Notes under the pieces: generated by a model
Told to the model about the DNA's origin: nothing
The model's database searches: none
The model's input: the letters and a program-made list of their open reading frames with translations, nothing else
Part shown: positions 43,755-56,000 of the stretch, piece by piece
How the letters are laid out: each line of letters starts with the position of its first letter
Numbering within the stretch: position 1 is the first letter of the stretch
DNA from: Serinus canaria
Lineage: Eukaryota > Chordata > Aves > Passeriformes > Fringillidae
Assembly (NCBI RefSeq): GCF_022539315.1
Contig: NC_066337.1
Span: 3,491,234-3,555,233 of the forward strand
Direction of reading: 5' to 3'
Length of the DNA stretch: 64,000 nt
Position numbers and translations under genes: made by a program

Positions 43755-43965
43755 TTCTTCTAAACCCTCTGATGTTTACATGTTTGCAGTGGGGCTTCTC
43801 ACACACTTTTCATGTAAATAATGATTGGTTTGCATTCCTTTCTGGAGGAGGAGAGAATTGATGGACTGCTGGTTTGACCAGTGGGGTTGGAGAGGTGGCA
43901 ACTTCATCCTCCAATCCATGGTCACTTTTGGGAGTCTGTAAATATTGGAGCTGGCAAATAACCTG
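43755..43965 (+). repeat. Interspersed repeat, second copy of the family at 1039
   Basis: See 1039-1250: same order of blocks over about 210 bp. Followed by a (GT)n run at 43995-44021. Confidence 0.6.
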
Positions 43966-43994
43966 CTCTCTTTTCACCTTGGACATCTCAGCTT

Positions 43995-44021
43995 GTGTGT
44001 GTGTGTGTGTGTGTGTGTGTG
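43995..44021 (+). repeat. (GT)n microsatellite
   Basis: Perfect GT dinucleotide run of about 13 units. Confidence 0.95.
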
Positions 44022-44229
44022 TCATTCATTTGTGTCCTGTCGTGACATCTGGATAAACTCATATTTAAATTCCTGCCTTATTCCAAGCCACCTTTCCACT
44101 GCAGAGCTGCCAAGGCTCCCAGGGTGACTGCAGCACCCTGAGCCACAGTCCTTGTCCCCTCCTGTCCCAGCCACCCCAGAGCACATCCCAGCACTGCAGG
44201 AACAGACTCATGGCAGAGCAGTGCCAGTC

Positions 44230-45150
44230 ACAGTGATGCCTTAGGATTTTAGCTTTGGTAGTTTTCATCTGTTTGAAATAGATGATATTATATTTAATAC
44301 TAATACTAATAATAACAGCAACAATAATAATAAAAAATTATATTTAATAAGAGTATATTATTATATTTTCCATCTGTTTGTAACCTGCAGTTCTTTAGTG
44401 CAGAACTCCAAACCCCACACTCAGTGGGAGCTGCTGCTTCCCCATTTGGGGCAGACACAACAATTCCTCTCCAGGATTTCAGCTTTCTATTTTCCATCTA
44501 TTTGAAAACAGATGATATTATATTTAATACTAATACTAATGTTAATACTTCTACTACCACAACCACTAATAATAATAGATATATTAATAATGGTATATTA
44601 TTATATTTTCCATCTGTTTGTAACCTGCAGTTCTTTAGTGCAGAACTCCAAACCCCACACTCAGTGGGAGCTGCTGCTTCCCCATTTGGGGCAGACACAG
44701 CAATTCCTCTCCAGGCCTGGCAGCCAAGGACACCTCACTGCCTCAGGGCCAGAGATGGGAACAAAAGGGAGTTGGGGCAGCAAACTTGGGGTCAATGCCT
44801 TCATTAGCTGGAGCTGGAATTGGAAGAACCCAAAATATTTGAAATGGAATAACCCCCAAAATGCAAATATCCCAAATTTGAAAGTGTGAAACCTGTGACC
44901 CATTGTCCATTTTTGGGTGGGTTTTGTCTGCCCTAAATGTCCCTGAAGGCCCTTCAATAAATAGATCTGCTTTTTATTCCCTTAATTTAGCCTGGCCTCT
45001 GTTTTTAGGCAGCCCCAAAAAGGCACCAACAGGAATATTCCCAGCGGATTTTCACTCCTGTGGCCTTTCAAGGAAACTCCAGCAAAGCTCAGCGTGGCAC
45101 TCAGAGCTCCCAGCTCAGCAGCTGGACAGGAAATCAGCCACTACATCAGC
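44230..45150 (+). mobile_element. LTR-like repeat family 2, copy 2, with internal duplication
   Basis: The U3-like start (to 'ccaggatttcag') is repeated near 44370 and again near 44610, with TAA-rich inserts between. AATAAA is at 44956. The TATAAAA of the other copies is absent (reads ...CCCAAATTTGAAAGTG). Similarity to copy 1 extends past the presumed LTR end to about 45150. Confidence 0.72.
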
Positions 45151-45610
45151 TTAGAGAGAAAATTCCCAGCTCCCACCCCGTTAGATGGCTCCTTTAAAGG
45201 GATGAGGCTCAAATCCTGATCCCTGCTCAGTGCTGGGTGCCCACACAGGAGTCACTAATGGGACTGAGGAATTAACATTGATTCTTGGATGCCCTAGCGT
45301 GGAAAGGGAAGTGGGGGGGATTTGGCATGATTAAGCAGATGCCTGACTGCAATTCAGCAGCTTGCAGCCCAATCAATTGGTGCTCCCAGTCCTGCAGTCC
45401 ATTAGTGCAGCCACAACCTGCACACCCTGCTAGAAGGTCATTTTCAAATGGTCTCCCGTGTGGATTTTTGCTCCCTGCCCAAATTCTGAGCCTGCAGGGC
45501 CTGCTCAAAGGAGCACACAGGGCTCCTGAGTGCTCTCATCATCCTCTGCTCACCAGCTCTCTCCATGGGAATATGAACTTCTGCCTGCCTGGGAACCTTT
45601 GACATCTCAG

Positions 45611-46150
45611 TGATGCCTCAGGTTGTGACTTTTCTATTTTCAGGTTCTGTGCTGCTTTAGTGTGAGGGTCTGGGTTCCCATCAGGGGATGGTGAGCTCTG
45701 TGCACAGAGCAGGGAGACAAAACAATTCCTGCTCCAGCTGGGCACCAAGGACAAATGATCCAAATCTCAGCCCAGGAGCACAAACAACGTGGGCTGGGAG
45801 AGAGAAAAACAAGGCTGGGACTGGCTGGGCTAAAGCTGGGCTGGGACAATGAACTGCAAGGGGCAAATGGAGCAGAGCTGATCCCAGGGAGAGACCCGGG
45901 AGCGCTCGGGCATTTTGGGGCCATTTTGGGTCATTTTGGGTTCATTTTGGGACCATTTTGGTTCATCCTGGGTTCATTTTGGGGCCATTTTGGTTCATCC
46001 TGGGTTCATCTTGGGACCATTTTGGTTCATCCTGGGTGCAGCCCTGGCTGGGCTCTGTGCTGCCAAAGGTGCATCCATGGAGGCCTTTGAATAAATCCCT
46101 GCTCTATTCTTTAGCTCTGTCCAGCCTCTGCTCTAGGCCAGTCTTCCCAA
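45611..46150 (+). mobile_element. LTR-like repeat family 2, diverged copy
   Basis: Starts TGATGCCTCAGGTTGTGACT and ends with AATAAA (46090) and 'gtccagcctctgctctaggc', matching the family's 3' layout. The middle contains a private array of 'ggttcattttgggaccattt' words (45910-46030). Confidence 0.6.
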
Positions 46151-46604
46151 GGCATCACCAGGATAACTTGGCCCATTCCATGTGAGAGTTCTTTGGCAGG
46201 GAACCATTCCTTCTCTTCCCAGCACAAACCCCCTGAGCCAATCCAATAAACCCAGAGCTGTTCCAGCAGTGCCTGAGGAAATGGGATTTGGCTCTTAGAG
46301 GGAAAGGCACAGGATGGATGTTCAGGCTTGTCCAGCTTCCAACCCCAGCCTGGTTCTGACTCTGGTTTCCCTGTGGCTGAGTTATTTTGGCTCAGCTCAC
46401 CTCAGTGAGATGGAAATAGCTGCCCACTTTTGGCCAGGAATCTCAGGGAGCTCAGGGGCTGAGCCCAGCGATGGCAGAGGCACCATTGCTGGCAGAGCCC
46501 AGCTCTCACCAATCCTATGGCCTGGAAAAGGTCATTTCTCCTGAATTTAGAATCAGTCAAGGCCCAAGCCCATCCAGATCTTCTGAATGAGAAATGAAGG
46601 AACC

Positions 46605-47035
46605 AAACTGGTGCCTCAGGATTTCAGCTTTTCTACTTTCCATCTATTTGTAATCCTGCAGTTCTTTAGTGCAGAACTCCAAACCCCACACTCAGTGGGA
46701 GCTGCTGCTTCCCCATTTGGGGCAGACACAACAATTCCTCTCCAGGCCTGGCAGCCAAGGACACCTCACTGCCTCAGGGCCCAGAGATGGGAACAAAAGG
46801 GAGTTGGGGCAGCAAACTTGGGGTCAATGCCTTCATTAGCTGGAGCTGGAATTGGCAGATTCACCCCCAAAATGCAAATGGACCAAACTTATAAAAGTGT
46901 GAAACCTGTGACCCATTGTCCATTTTTGGGTGGGTTTTGTCTGCCCTAATGTCCCTGAAGGCCCTTCAATAAACAGATCTGCTTTTTATTGTCTTGATTT
47001 TGCCTGGCCTCTGTTTTAGGCAGCCCCAAATGGCA
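46605..47035 (+). mobile_element. LTR-like repeat family 2, copy 3
   Basis: Near-identical to copy 1 through most of its length; TATAAAA at 46890, AATAAA at 46968, end near GGCAGCCCCAAA. Confidence 0.75.
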
Positions 47036-47397
47036 TCAAAGCAGAAGCTGGGGACAGAATGAAGCTGAGCATTGCACTCCTCATAAACTCAGGGAGCACG
47101 AGGCTGTCACAGGAAGAAAAGCATCCCCCAGTGCCAGCATCACTCCCAGCTCCTGCCCTTCCCAGGAACATCCTCAGCCCTTGGAAAAGCTTGTCCTGCT
47201 TGGCCAAGCCCCATCCTGCCACCAAATACTCCCCAGAGAGTCTGAGCAGCAGGGAACTCTGATCTACAGGAGGCCAAGGGCACACAGCCCTCACCTGGCA
47301 CAGCCAGAGCTGCCTGAGGGACACCCAGGTGTTGGGGTGTTGTGGGGGTCCCCAGGACGAGGTGAGAGATGAGAACTGACTCCAAGTTCTCAGAAGA

Positions 47398-47592
47398 AGA
47401 TACTATTATAGTATATTATATTATATTATATTATATTATAGTTATATTAGTATTATATGTATATTATATTATATTATATTATATTATTATCATTATATTA
47501 TATTATATTATATATATTATATTATATTTTATTATATATCATAATATTATATTATATTATATTCTATATCATACATATTATATTATATTATT
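47398..47592. repeat. (ATATT)n microsatellite
   Basis: About 195 bp built from the pentamer ATATT (TATTA phase) with interruptions. Confidence 0.93.
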
Positions 47593-47594
47593 TT

Positions 47595-48735
47595 ACACAA
47601 ATGATATACTAAAACTATACTAAAGAAAGAGAAAGGAGACTCAGAAGGCTGGACAAGAATGAATAATAAAAACCTGTGACTGACCAGAGAGTCTGACACA
47701 TCTGGGATTGGTCATTAAATAAAAACAATTCACATGCTAAGCAAAACAATTCTCTAACTCACATTCCAGAGCAGGAAAACATGGAGAAGCTGAGGCTTCT
47801 CATCCTCCCAGGAGAAGAAATCCTGGCAAAGGGATTTTTTATAAAATATCATGGTAACACCCAGACTCCCCTGCAGGCTTTGCTTGCAAGGTGAGGTGCC
47901 AGATGAGCCCCTGGGGAGCTCTGAGGAGCTGGGGGGGTTTGCAAGGGCTGCTCTAAGAATATTGTAATCACAGCAGTAATTATGGCACATCTCAAATCAA
48001 CCAGGCAAATCACAGCGTTATTATTATTACCACTGTCACCAGCCCTGCCTGGCAGAGATCAGGGCCTGCCCGAGGAGGGAGCAGGGCTCAGGGAACACCC
48101 CCAGAGCTCCAGCTCACCCCTTCAGGGCTGCCCAGCCCTCACCCCACCAGCCTGGCAGCTCCTGCCTTCCTAGGACCACGTCTGTGCTTCCCTCAGCTGC
48201 ACCTCGAGGTACCCCATGGAATTAGTCAGGTTGATTTTATCTTTTTTTTTTTAATTAAACAACTATCTTCAAGCACAAGAGCAGCCCTTGTGATTTGATT
48301 GGAGCTGTCAGTCTTTCAAATGTCATTCCTATAGATGACTAATCTTTAAAAACATGAGTTACTGAACTCATTGACTCAGTCTGATAATGAGACAGGGAGG
48401 GAGGAGGAGCGCAGAGCTGCATGGGGCCACTGCAGCTCCAGGGCCTGGGGCTCCCTGGGAAGATGCAGGCTGTGGAAATGAGGATGTGGCACATCAGGGA
48501 GGGCACCTGGGCACTCCTGCTCCTCCCAGTCGCTGTCCAGGCTGAGAAAAGGAGAGGATTTGCGGGTTCTCAGCACACAGTGAAGCCATTGCTTCCCCTC
48601 CTGCCTCTGGAACAGGATTCCCTGCACTCCCTGGTCCCCTTTTCCCACATCCCCCAGTGCAGCACAGCTTTGGGAAGCACCCCAAGCTGTACAGCTGAAA
48701 GTGTCCCACAGCAGGAGCGGCAGAGGGGGCAGTGT
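47595..48735. other. Nothing recognised
   Basis: Intergenic-looking sequence with a short T-run near 48241; no supported gene. Confidence 0.4.
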
Positions 48736-48739
48736 GATC

Positions 48740-49645
48740 CCCCACTTGGATTGTTCCCCTCCGCGATCCCCCCAAATGTGGATTGTTCCCCACTCACAGG
48801 CTGATCCCATCCCAAATGTGGATTGTTCCCCACTCACAGGCTGATCCCAACCCAAATGTGGATGTTCCCCCCTCCACAGGCTGATTCCACCCCAAAATGT
48901 GGTTGTTCCCCACTCACAGGTGATCCCACCCCAAATGTGGATTGTTCCCCCACTCACAGGCTGATCCCACCCCATGTTTGGATTGTTTCCCCACTCACAG
49001 GCTGATCCCACCCCAAATGTGGATTGTTCCCCACTCACAGGCTGATCCCACCCTCCATGTTTGATTGTTTCCCCACCTCACAGGCTCGATCCCATCCCAA
49101 ATGTGGATTGTTCCCCACTCACAGGCTGATCCCATCCCATTTTGGATTGTTCCCCCCTCCACAGGCTGGACCATCCCAATTGGATTGTTCCCCACTCACG
49201 GCTGATCCCATCCCAAATGTGGATTGTTCCCCACTCACAGGCTGATCCCACCCCACAATGTGGATTGTTCCCCCACTCACAGGCTGATCCCATCCCATTT
49301 TGGATTGTTCCCACTCACCGGCTATCCCACCCCATTTTTGGATTGTTCCCCACTCCACAGGCTTGATCCCACCCCAAGTGGATTGTTCCCCACTCACAGG
49401 CTGATACCACCCCAAATGTGGATTGTTCCCCACTCACAGGCTGATCCCACCCCCTTTTTGGAGTGTTCCCCACTCACAGGCTGATCACCACCCAAATGTG
49501 GATTGTTTCCCCACTCACAGCTGATCCCCTCCCAAATGTGGATTGTTTCCCTATTCACAGGCTGATCCCACCCATTTTTGGATTGTTCACCCACTCACAG
49601 GCTGGATCCCATTCCATTTTTGGATTGTTCCCCCCTCCCCAGGCT
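48740..49645 (+). repeat. 40-bp minisatellite, about 22 copies
   Basis: Unit GATTGTTCCCCACTCACAGG + CTGATCCCATCCCAAATGTG. Many single-base indels and 'catttttg' variants break the frame repeatedly. It lies 480 bp from an assembly gap. Confidence 0.94.
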
Positions 49646-50125
49646 CTGTGCCAGCCTGGCTCCCAGCCCGCAGAGCTCCCACCATGCTCTGCCCTGGGAT
49701 GTCCCAGGCTCTCAGGTGAGTTATTTATGAAACTCTGGGCCTCCAGAGCCTTCTGGAACGAGGGGCAAACAGAGCTGCCCGGCGAGGCAGAAGAAACAGC
49801 ACTGGCAGCATTTCCAGAAGACCAAATGGGTGGAAGAAGGAGGTGCACGTGTGGGGGTGACAGCTTCAGGGATTGCCACCAGTCCTTTGTCACCAGCAGC
49901 TTCACAGCTGTCACCACCTCCCAGAGCCAAGGGACAGTGGCAGGGACAGAGACTCAGGTCCCCTGCTCCCCTCCCACACGTGTCCTGCCAGTGCAACACC
50001 CCAAACCCCCAAAACCAGCCAGTTTTGGGTGCAGCATTCCTAGCCGCACTGACGCATCCTGCTCCCCTCAATGCCAGCTCCAAAAGGCATGGAATTGCAG
50101 CTCCCCTCCTCCCCCACTTTGCCCT

Positions 50126-50625
50126 NNNNNNNNNNNNNNNNNNNNNNNNNNNNNNNNNNNNNNNNNNNNNNNNNNNNNNNNNNNNNNNNNNNNNNNNNNN
50201 NNNNNNNNNNNNNNNNNNNNNNNNNNNNNNNNNNNNNNNNNNNNNNNNNNNNNNNNNNNNNNNNNNNNNNNNNNNNNNNNNNNNNNNNNNNNNNNNNNNN
50301 NNNNNNNNNNNNNNNNNNNNNNNNNNNNNNNNNNNNNNNNNNNNNNNNNNNNNNNNNNNNNNNNNNNNNNNNNNNNNNNNNNNNNNNNNNNNNNNNNNNN
50401 NNNNNNNNNNNNNNNNNNNNNNNNNNNNNNNNNNNNNNNNNNNNNNNNNNNNNNNNNNNNNNNNNNNNNNNNNNNNNNNNNNNNNNNNNNNNNNNNNNNN
50501 NNNNNNNNNNNNNNNNNNNNNNNNNNNNNNNNNNNNNNNNNNNNNNNNNNNNNNNNNNNNNNNNNNNNNNNNNNNNNNNNNNNNNNNNNNNNNNNNNNNN
50601 NNNNNNNNNNNNNNNNNNNNNNNNN
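50126..50625. other. Assembly gap, 500 N
   Basis: Exactly 500 N, a conventional placeholder length, so the true distance is unknown. Sequence changes from minisatellite flank to retroviral remnant across it. Confidence 0.99.
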
Positions 50626-50802
50626 ACAATAATACAAGATTTAAGAGAAACCAAACGGAAGAAGCAAAGTACAATAGAAATTGAGAGAAGTCAAAATTGT
50701 AAGGGCCAAGTTCAGACCCCGATATCTATGTTAAATAAAATCATCAGGCTCCAAGCAGTATTAGAGATAAAGAATGCAATCATTAGAAACATTTCAAATT
50801 AG
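50626..50802 (+). pseudogene. Possible retroviral envelope remnant (partial)
   Basis: An open stretch with a leucine/isoleucine heptad-like segment (LNKIIRLQAVLEI) ends at TAG 50800-50802 and lies about 330 bp before a polypurine tract. Position fits the end of a viral Env transmembrane subunit, but the fragment is short and the call is tentative. Its 5' part falls in the gap. Confidence 0.3.
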
Positions 50803-51120
50803 ATAAAAAAACGAGCACATGTAAACAACCAAGAACAGACTCCTACACTTGATTCCAGTTGGTAGGATAACCTATGGATTTTCAAAAAGGATTTATGGGA
50901 AAAAGCGACTTTCCCCACTGTGTGTATACTGCGGGGATTGCTTTCTTTACTGTGCATATGTCCCTGCTTCTTTAAAAGAGTGGTACCCGCCGTTCAGGCC
51001 AACCTGAAGAAACCAGGAGAATAACAAAGTAAGTAACTGTGATTACCAAAGGCTCAAGAAATTTTAATCAATACCGAAAGATAATTAAGGTTGATGCGAG
51101 CTTAGGTTTAAGCTCGATCA

Positions 51121-51137
51121 AAGAAAAAAGGGGGGTC
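51121..51137 (+). other. Polypurine tract of a + strand retroelement
   Basis: AAGAAAAAAGGGGGG followed by TC and then TGTTATGAAC. This is the usual layout at a 3' LTR boundary. Confidence 0.68.
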
Positions 51138-51400
51138 TGTTATGAACAAAAAAAAGGTTACTGTTTTTTTTTCCTAGGAGAAGGAGCAGCCGAGAGGAGT
51201 TTTGAGTTGATCTGAGAGTTAACCGTTGGCCTAGAGTTCTTTGTAGGGAATGTTGTAACCGCCAGTTAAGTATCCTTAAGTATAGTCATTTGACTCTCAA
51301 TGTAGGAGATTCTTGTCTATTTCAGTACCACCCTAGCCTGCTGCCAAGAAGACGACAACCCCCCACGGACGGGTGAGTAGGGAGAGGGGGATATTTGCAT
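51138..51400 (+). mobile_element. Start of a + strand 3' LTR; 3' end not resolved
   Basis: Begins TGTTATGAAC directly after the polypurine tract. The far end is uncertain because no clear TG...CA pair or target duplication could be matched. The end coordinate is approximate, and the LTR may continue until it meets the - strand Gag region. Confidence 0.5.
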
Positions 51401-51588
51401 CTCAGGAGGACATGCAAATTCTCCCAAACCCAGACTACCTTAGGACCGGATTTATACCAAATCCTGGAAAATACCCCAAAAGAGACGAGCCGAAACAGAA
51501 TTGGGGATCAGAGTGGTGTCTGGGACAGCAGGGCCGTGGTCCGAAGCTGGAAGAGACACTTGAAAACTTCGGCCACTCCTCGCCCTAC

Positions 51589-51927
51589 CTAAAAACGAGT
51601 GTCAGTCAGACCCAGGACCCGCTGGACTGATAACCCAACGGAGACACCCTGGGTATACCCACTGCCTTGCGAGGACAGGACTCCCGGCCTTGCCCCTTGG
51701 GGACAGAGCTGCAAATCCTCCTCTTCTGAGTCACTGCTGGGAGCGGCGGCAGAACTCCGCGGATCTGCTAAAACCCCCATCTTCGAGCTGATCACTTTAA
51801 TAAAGGCATTAAAAGGAGGAGAATCTCCTGCCCTGTTTATTTCAGAAACGGTAACGTTTCCACTTCTCAGGGTTTCTAAAACTTGGGTATAAATGCCTCT
51901 CTGTGTAGCAGAAAGCTTACCACCCAT
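51589..51927 (-). pseudogene. Gag N-terminal remnant of an ERV-K-like provirus
   Basis: ATG at 51927-51925 in context CAAAAATGGG opens MGGKLSATQRGIYTQVLETL, which resembles the myristoylated start of betaretrovirus-like matrix proteins in birds. It lies about 760 bp downstream (- strand) of a primer-binding site and LTR. The frame stops at 51589, well short of a full Gag, so the gene is broken or truncated. Confidence 0.55.
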
Positions 51928-52684
51928 TTTTGCTTTCTGCAGCACTCAATCTACCTTTTATACAGCTAGTACAAACAAAACTGATAGCACTGAGTCCACA
52001 GCCAATCCGGGAAAGAAGCCGGGCAGCCCCCCCCCCGCCTCCTCTCCGGGGGAGAGACGAACTGCTTACGTACAAACCGCGCGGCTTTTAAAATGGCGGG
52101 TGCCCGCTGCCGACTCCCCCGCGCCACGTGACTGCCACGCGGGCGTTCGGAGCCGCCCGTCCCGGTTCGCCGCCGCTGCTGGGGTCTGCCGCTGCCCGGG
52201 CGCGACCGCTCACGGCAAAATTGTAAACCGCGGCTTTCCTGCCCCCGCCGCGCTGCCGCCGCTTTTGGGAGCCGCGCGCCGCGGAAACCCGACTGACGGA
52301 ACCCCGCTGCAGCCGAGATGGCACACAGACAACGCCGGACTCGCTGCACCCGCGCAAACCGCGCGGAGTCCGCAAACCTCCTCGGGACCGGGCTTTCCCT
52401 TTACCGGGAGCTCACCCCCACCCTCCGGGGGCTTCCCCAGGGTCCCACTAACACTCGCGGGGAATACTCACCCCGCCTGGGGACTGTGACTGGCTGTGAG
52501 AGCTGTATAGAAGTCCTCGTCTGGAATCGATCCGCCGTGGGTGCGGCGGGTTCTCGATCCCACCCCCTAAATTTCTTGCCGACAAAAACGTGACTAAGAA
52601 ATCAGAGGCAGATGATAGTCCCAAAAGCTAACGTAATCCACTAGTGGAATTACCAGCTGCTCCGTGGCCGTCGTGGGAGACGAA
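51928..52684 (-). other. Proviral leader between PBS and Gag
   Basis: GC-rich and CpG-rich compared with the flanks. It sits between the primer-binding site and the Gag start on the - strand. No gene recognised; + strand open frames here are attributed to base composition. Confidence 0.5.
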
Positions 52685-52698
52685 GACGTGGGGCGCCA
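52685..52698 (-). other. Primer-binding site, tRNA-Lys-like
   Basis: TGGCGCCCCACGTC on the - strand, two bases after the LTR end. It is close to the TGGCGCCCAACG site used by lysine-tRNA-primed (ERV-K type) viruses, with one C for A difference. Confidence 0.7.
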
Positions 52699-52700
52699 CC

Positions 52701-53093
52701 TGCGGTAATCCGTGTTTTTCCTGGGCCTTATATGAGTCCAAATCCGGCTAGCATAGGACTCTAGCCCACACGGATCCGCATAGACAAAGGAAAAAGACGA
52801 GAGGCGCTCTTCTCCACGTGGGTGCAAGTATCCTGTTTATTGGCTTGGGGCAGGACACAGGTGATGGGTCACCCAGGTACAAAAGAGGGGTTGGAGCTCT
52901 CACACAGGAGGTTTTATACCCTAGGGGATTGGGGGCGGGGAAGAGAGAACCAGAGCCAATGGGATACCACTGGGGAGGGGCGAAGCACCTGAGGGACAGA
53001 CCAGGTGTGCAGGGGGGAAACCATGTGATGAGGGAGGGGGAACCCACCACCAGTGCAACAAGAACCAAATAAACTATTTACTGCAATACAACA
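52701..53093 (-). mobile_element. 5' LTR of an ERV-K-like provirus
   Basis: 393 bp from TGTTGTATTGCAG to ATTACCGCA (TG...CA ends). TATAAAA (52918-52912) and AATAAA (52841-52836) are in U3-R order, then a primer-binding site. The outer end joins the 75-bp satellite directly. Confidence 0.82.
52912..52918 (-). promoter_or_regulatory. LTR TATA box
   Basis: GGGTATAAAACC on the - strand, about 75 bp upstream of the AATAAA signal in the same LTR. Confidence 0.7.
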
Positions 53094-56000
53094 GGTAACA
53101 ATGTTCTCCAGTGTTCCATCAGGCCAAGCACTGTCACCATGGACAACTGGTTCCATGAGATTCCATGGGGTAGCAATGTTCTCCAGTGTTCCATTAGTCC
53201 GGCGCTGTCACCATGGAAACCTGGTTCCATGAGATTCCATGGGATAACAATGATCTCCAGTGTTCCATCAGGCCAAGCACTGTCACCATGGACACCTGGT
53301 TCCATGAGATTCCATGGGGTAACAATGTTCTCTAGTGTTCCATTAGGCCCGGATTTGTCACCATGGACACCTTGTTCCATGAGATTCCACTGGGTTACAA
53401 TGTTCTCCAGTGTTCCATCAGGCCTCTCTCTGTCACCATGGTCACCTGGTTCCATGAGATTCCATGGGGTAACAATGTTCTCCAGTGCTCCATCAGGCCT
53501 GGGTTTTTCACCATTGACACCTGGTTCCATGAGATTCCATGGGGTAACAATGTTCTCCAGTGCTCCATCAGGCCGCACTGCCCATGGAAACCTGGTTCCA
53601 TGAGATTCCATGGGTAACAATGTCTCCATATTCATCATGGACTGGTAGGTCGCCTAGGGACACGTCGTACCATGAGATTCCATGGTTTGTTGTACAATTT
53701 TCCAGTTTCCTTAGCCATTTCTTCACCATGGACCCAGGTTCCATGAATTCTCTGGGGGTAAACATGTTCTCTGGTTTCAGTTCAGTCTGGCTCGTCACTA
53801 TGTACACCTGGTCCATGAGATTCCATGGGTGTAACAATGTTCTCCAGTGTTCCATCAGGCCTCTCTCTGTCACCATGGTCACCTGGTTCCTTGAGATTCC
53901 AGGGGTAACGTGTTCTCACAGTGCTCCAGGCCACGGCTCTGGTCTCCATGAGACTCCATGGGGTAACAATGTTCTCCAGTGCTCCATCAGGCCTGGGTTT
54001 TTCACCATTGACACCTGGTTCCATGAGATTCCATGGGGTAACAATGTTCTCCAGTGCTCCATCAGGCCCAGCACTGCCAGCATGGAAACCTGGTTCCATG
54101 AGATTCCATGGGGTAACAATGTTCTCCATGTTCCATCAGGCCTGGCTATGTCCCATGGACACCTGTTACATGAGATTCCATGGTGTAACAATTTTCTTCA
54201 GTGTTCCATTAGCCAAGTTCTATCACCATGGACACCAGGTTCCATGACATTCCTCTGGGTAACAATGTTCTCCTGGTTTCAGTCACGTCTGGCTCTGTCA
54301 CTATGTACACCTGGTTCCATGAGATTCCATGGTGTAACAATGTTCTCCAGTGTTCCATCAGGCCTCTCTCTGTCACCATGGTCACCTGGTTCCATGAGAT
54401 TCCAAGGGGTAACGATGTTCTACAGTGCTCCATCAGGCCCGGCTCTGTCACCATGGACACCTGGTTCCATGAGATTCCACTGGGTTACAGTATTCTCCAG
54501 CGTTCCATCCGGCCTGGCTCTTTCACTATGGACACATGGTTCCTTGAGATTACATGGGGTAACAGTGTTCTCCAGGGTTCCATGAGGCCCAGTTCTCTCA
54601 ACACGGACACCCAAATCCATGAGATTCAGTGGGGTAACTATGTTTTCCCGTGTTCCATCAGGAGCAGTTCTGTCACAATGGACACCTAGTTCCATGAGAT
54701 TCCACTGGGTTACAATATTCTTCAGTGTTCCATCAGGCCTGGCTTTTTCACCATTGACACCTGGTTCCATGAGATTCCTTGGGGTAACGATGTTCTCCAG
54801 TGCTCCATCAGGCCCAGCTCTGTCACCATGGACACCTGGTTCCATGAGATTCCACTGGGTTACAGTATTCTCCAGTGTTCCATCCGGCCCGGCTCTTTCA
54901 CCATGGACACATGGTTCCTTGAGATTCCTTTGGGTAACAGTGTTCTCCAGGGTTCCATGAGGCCCAGCTCTCTCAACACGGACACCCAAATACATGAGAT
55001 TCAGTGGGGTAACTATGTTTTCATGTGTTCCATCAGGAGCAGTTCTGTCACAATGGACACGTAGTTCCATGAGATTCCAATGGGTTACAATTTTCTCCTT
55101 TGTTCCATCAGGCCTGGCTCTGTCACCATGGACACTTGGTTCCATGAGATTCCATGGGGTAAAAATGTTCTCCAGTGTTCCATCAGGCACTGCTCTGTCA
55201 CAATAGACACCTGGTTCCATGAGATTCCATGGGGTAACCATTTTGTCTAGTGTTCCATCAGGCCCAGCACTGTCAAAATGGAAACCTGGTTCCATGAGAT
55301 TCCACTGGGTTACAATGTTCTCCAGTGTTCTATCAGGCCTGGCTTTGTCACCATGGTCACCTGGTTCCATGAGATTCCACTGGGTTACATTGTTCTCCAG
55401 TGTTCCATCAGGCCTGGCTCTGTCACCATGGACACCTGGATCCATGAGATTTTATGGGGTAACAATTTTTTCCAGTGTTCCATGAGGCCCGGATTTGTCA
55501 CCATGGACGCCTGGTTCCATGAGATTCCATGGGGTATAAGTGTTATCCAGAGTTCCATCAGGCCCGGCTCTATCACCATGGACACCTGGTTCCATGATAT
55601 TCAATGGGGTAAAAATGTTCTCCAGTGTTCCATCAGGAGCAGCACTGTCACATTGTACACCTGGTTCCATGAGATTCCATGGGGTAACGATGTTCTCCAG
55701 TGCTCCATCAGGCCCGGCTCTGTCAGCATGGACACCTGGTTCCATGAGATTCCACTGGGTTACAATATTCTCCATTGTTCCATCAGGCCTGGCTCTGTCA
55801 CCATGGACACTTGGTTCCTTGAGATTCCATGGGGTAACAATGTTCTCCAGTGTTCCATCAGGCACTGCTCTGTCACAATAGACACCTGTTTCCATGAGAT
55901 TCCATGGGGTAACAATGTTCTCTTGTGTTCCATCAGGCCTCCCTCTGTCAACATGGAAACCTGGTTCCATGAGATTCCACTGGGTTACAATGTTCTCCAG

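Noticed and set aside
47369..47623. 84-codon Tyr/Ile-rich frame
   Set aside because: Pentanucleotide ATATT microsatellite.
48376..49038. 220-codon minus-strand frame with repeated 'WGGISL / CEWG' peptides
   Set aside because: Explained by the 40-bp minisatellite; frame is repeatedly broken by indels in neighbouring copies.
49463..50684. Open frames of 284-389 codons near 50 kb
   Set aside because: Mostly composed of N from the assembly gap.
51893..52489. 198-codon + strand frame in GC-rich DNA
   Set aside because: Antisense to the proviral leader; composition-driven and without motifs.
53560..54585. 341-codon open frame on the + strand (and similar ones on both strands through 64000)
   Set aside because: Generated by a 75-bp tandem repeat with no stop in several frames; no domain, splice signals or non-repeat sequence.
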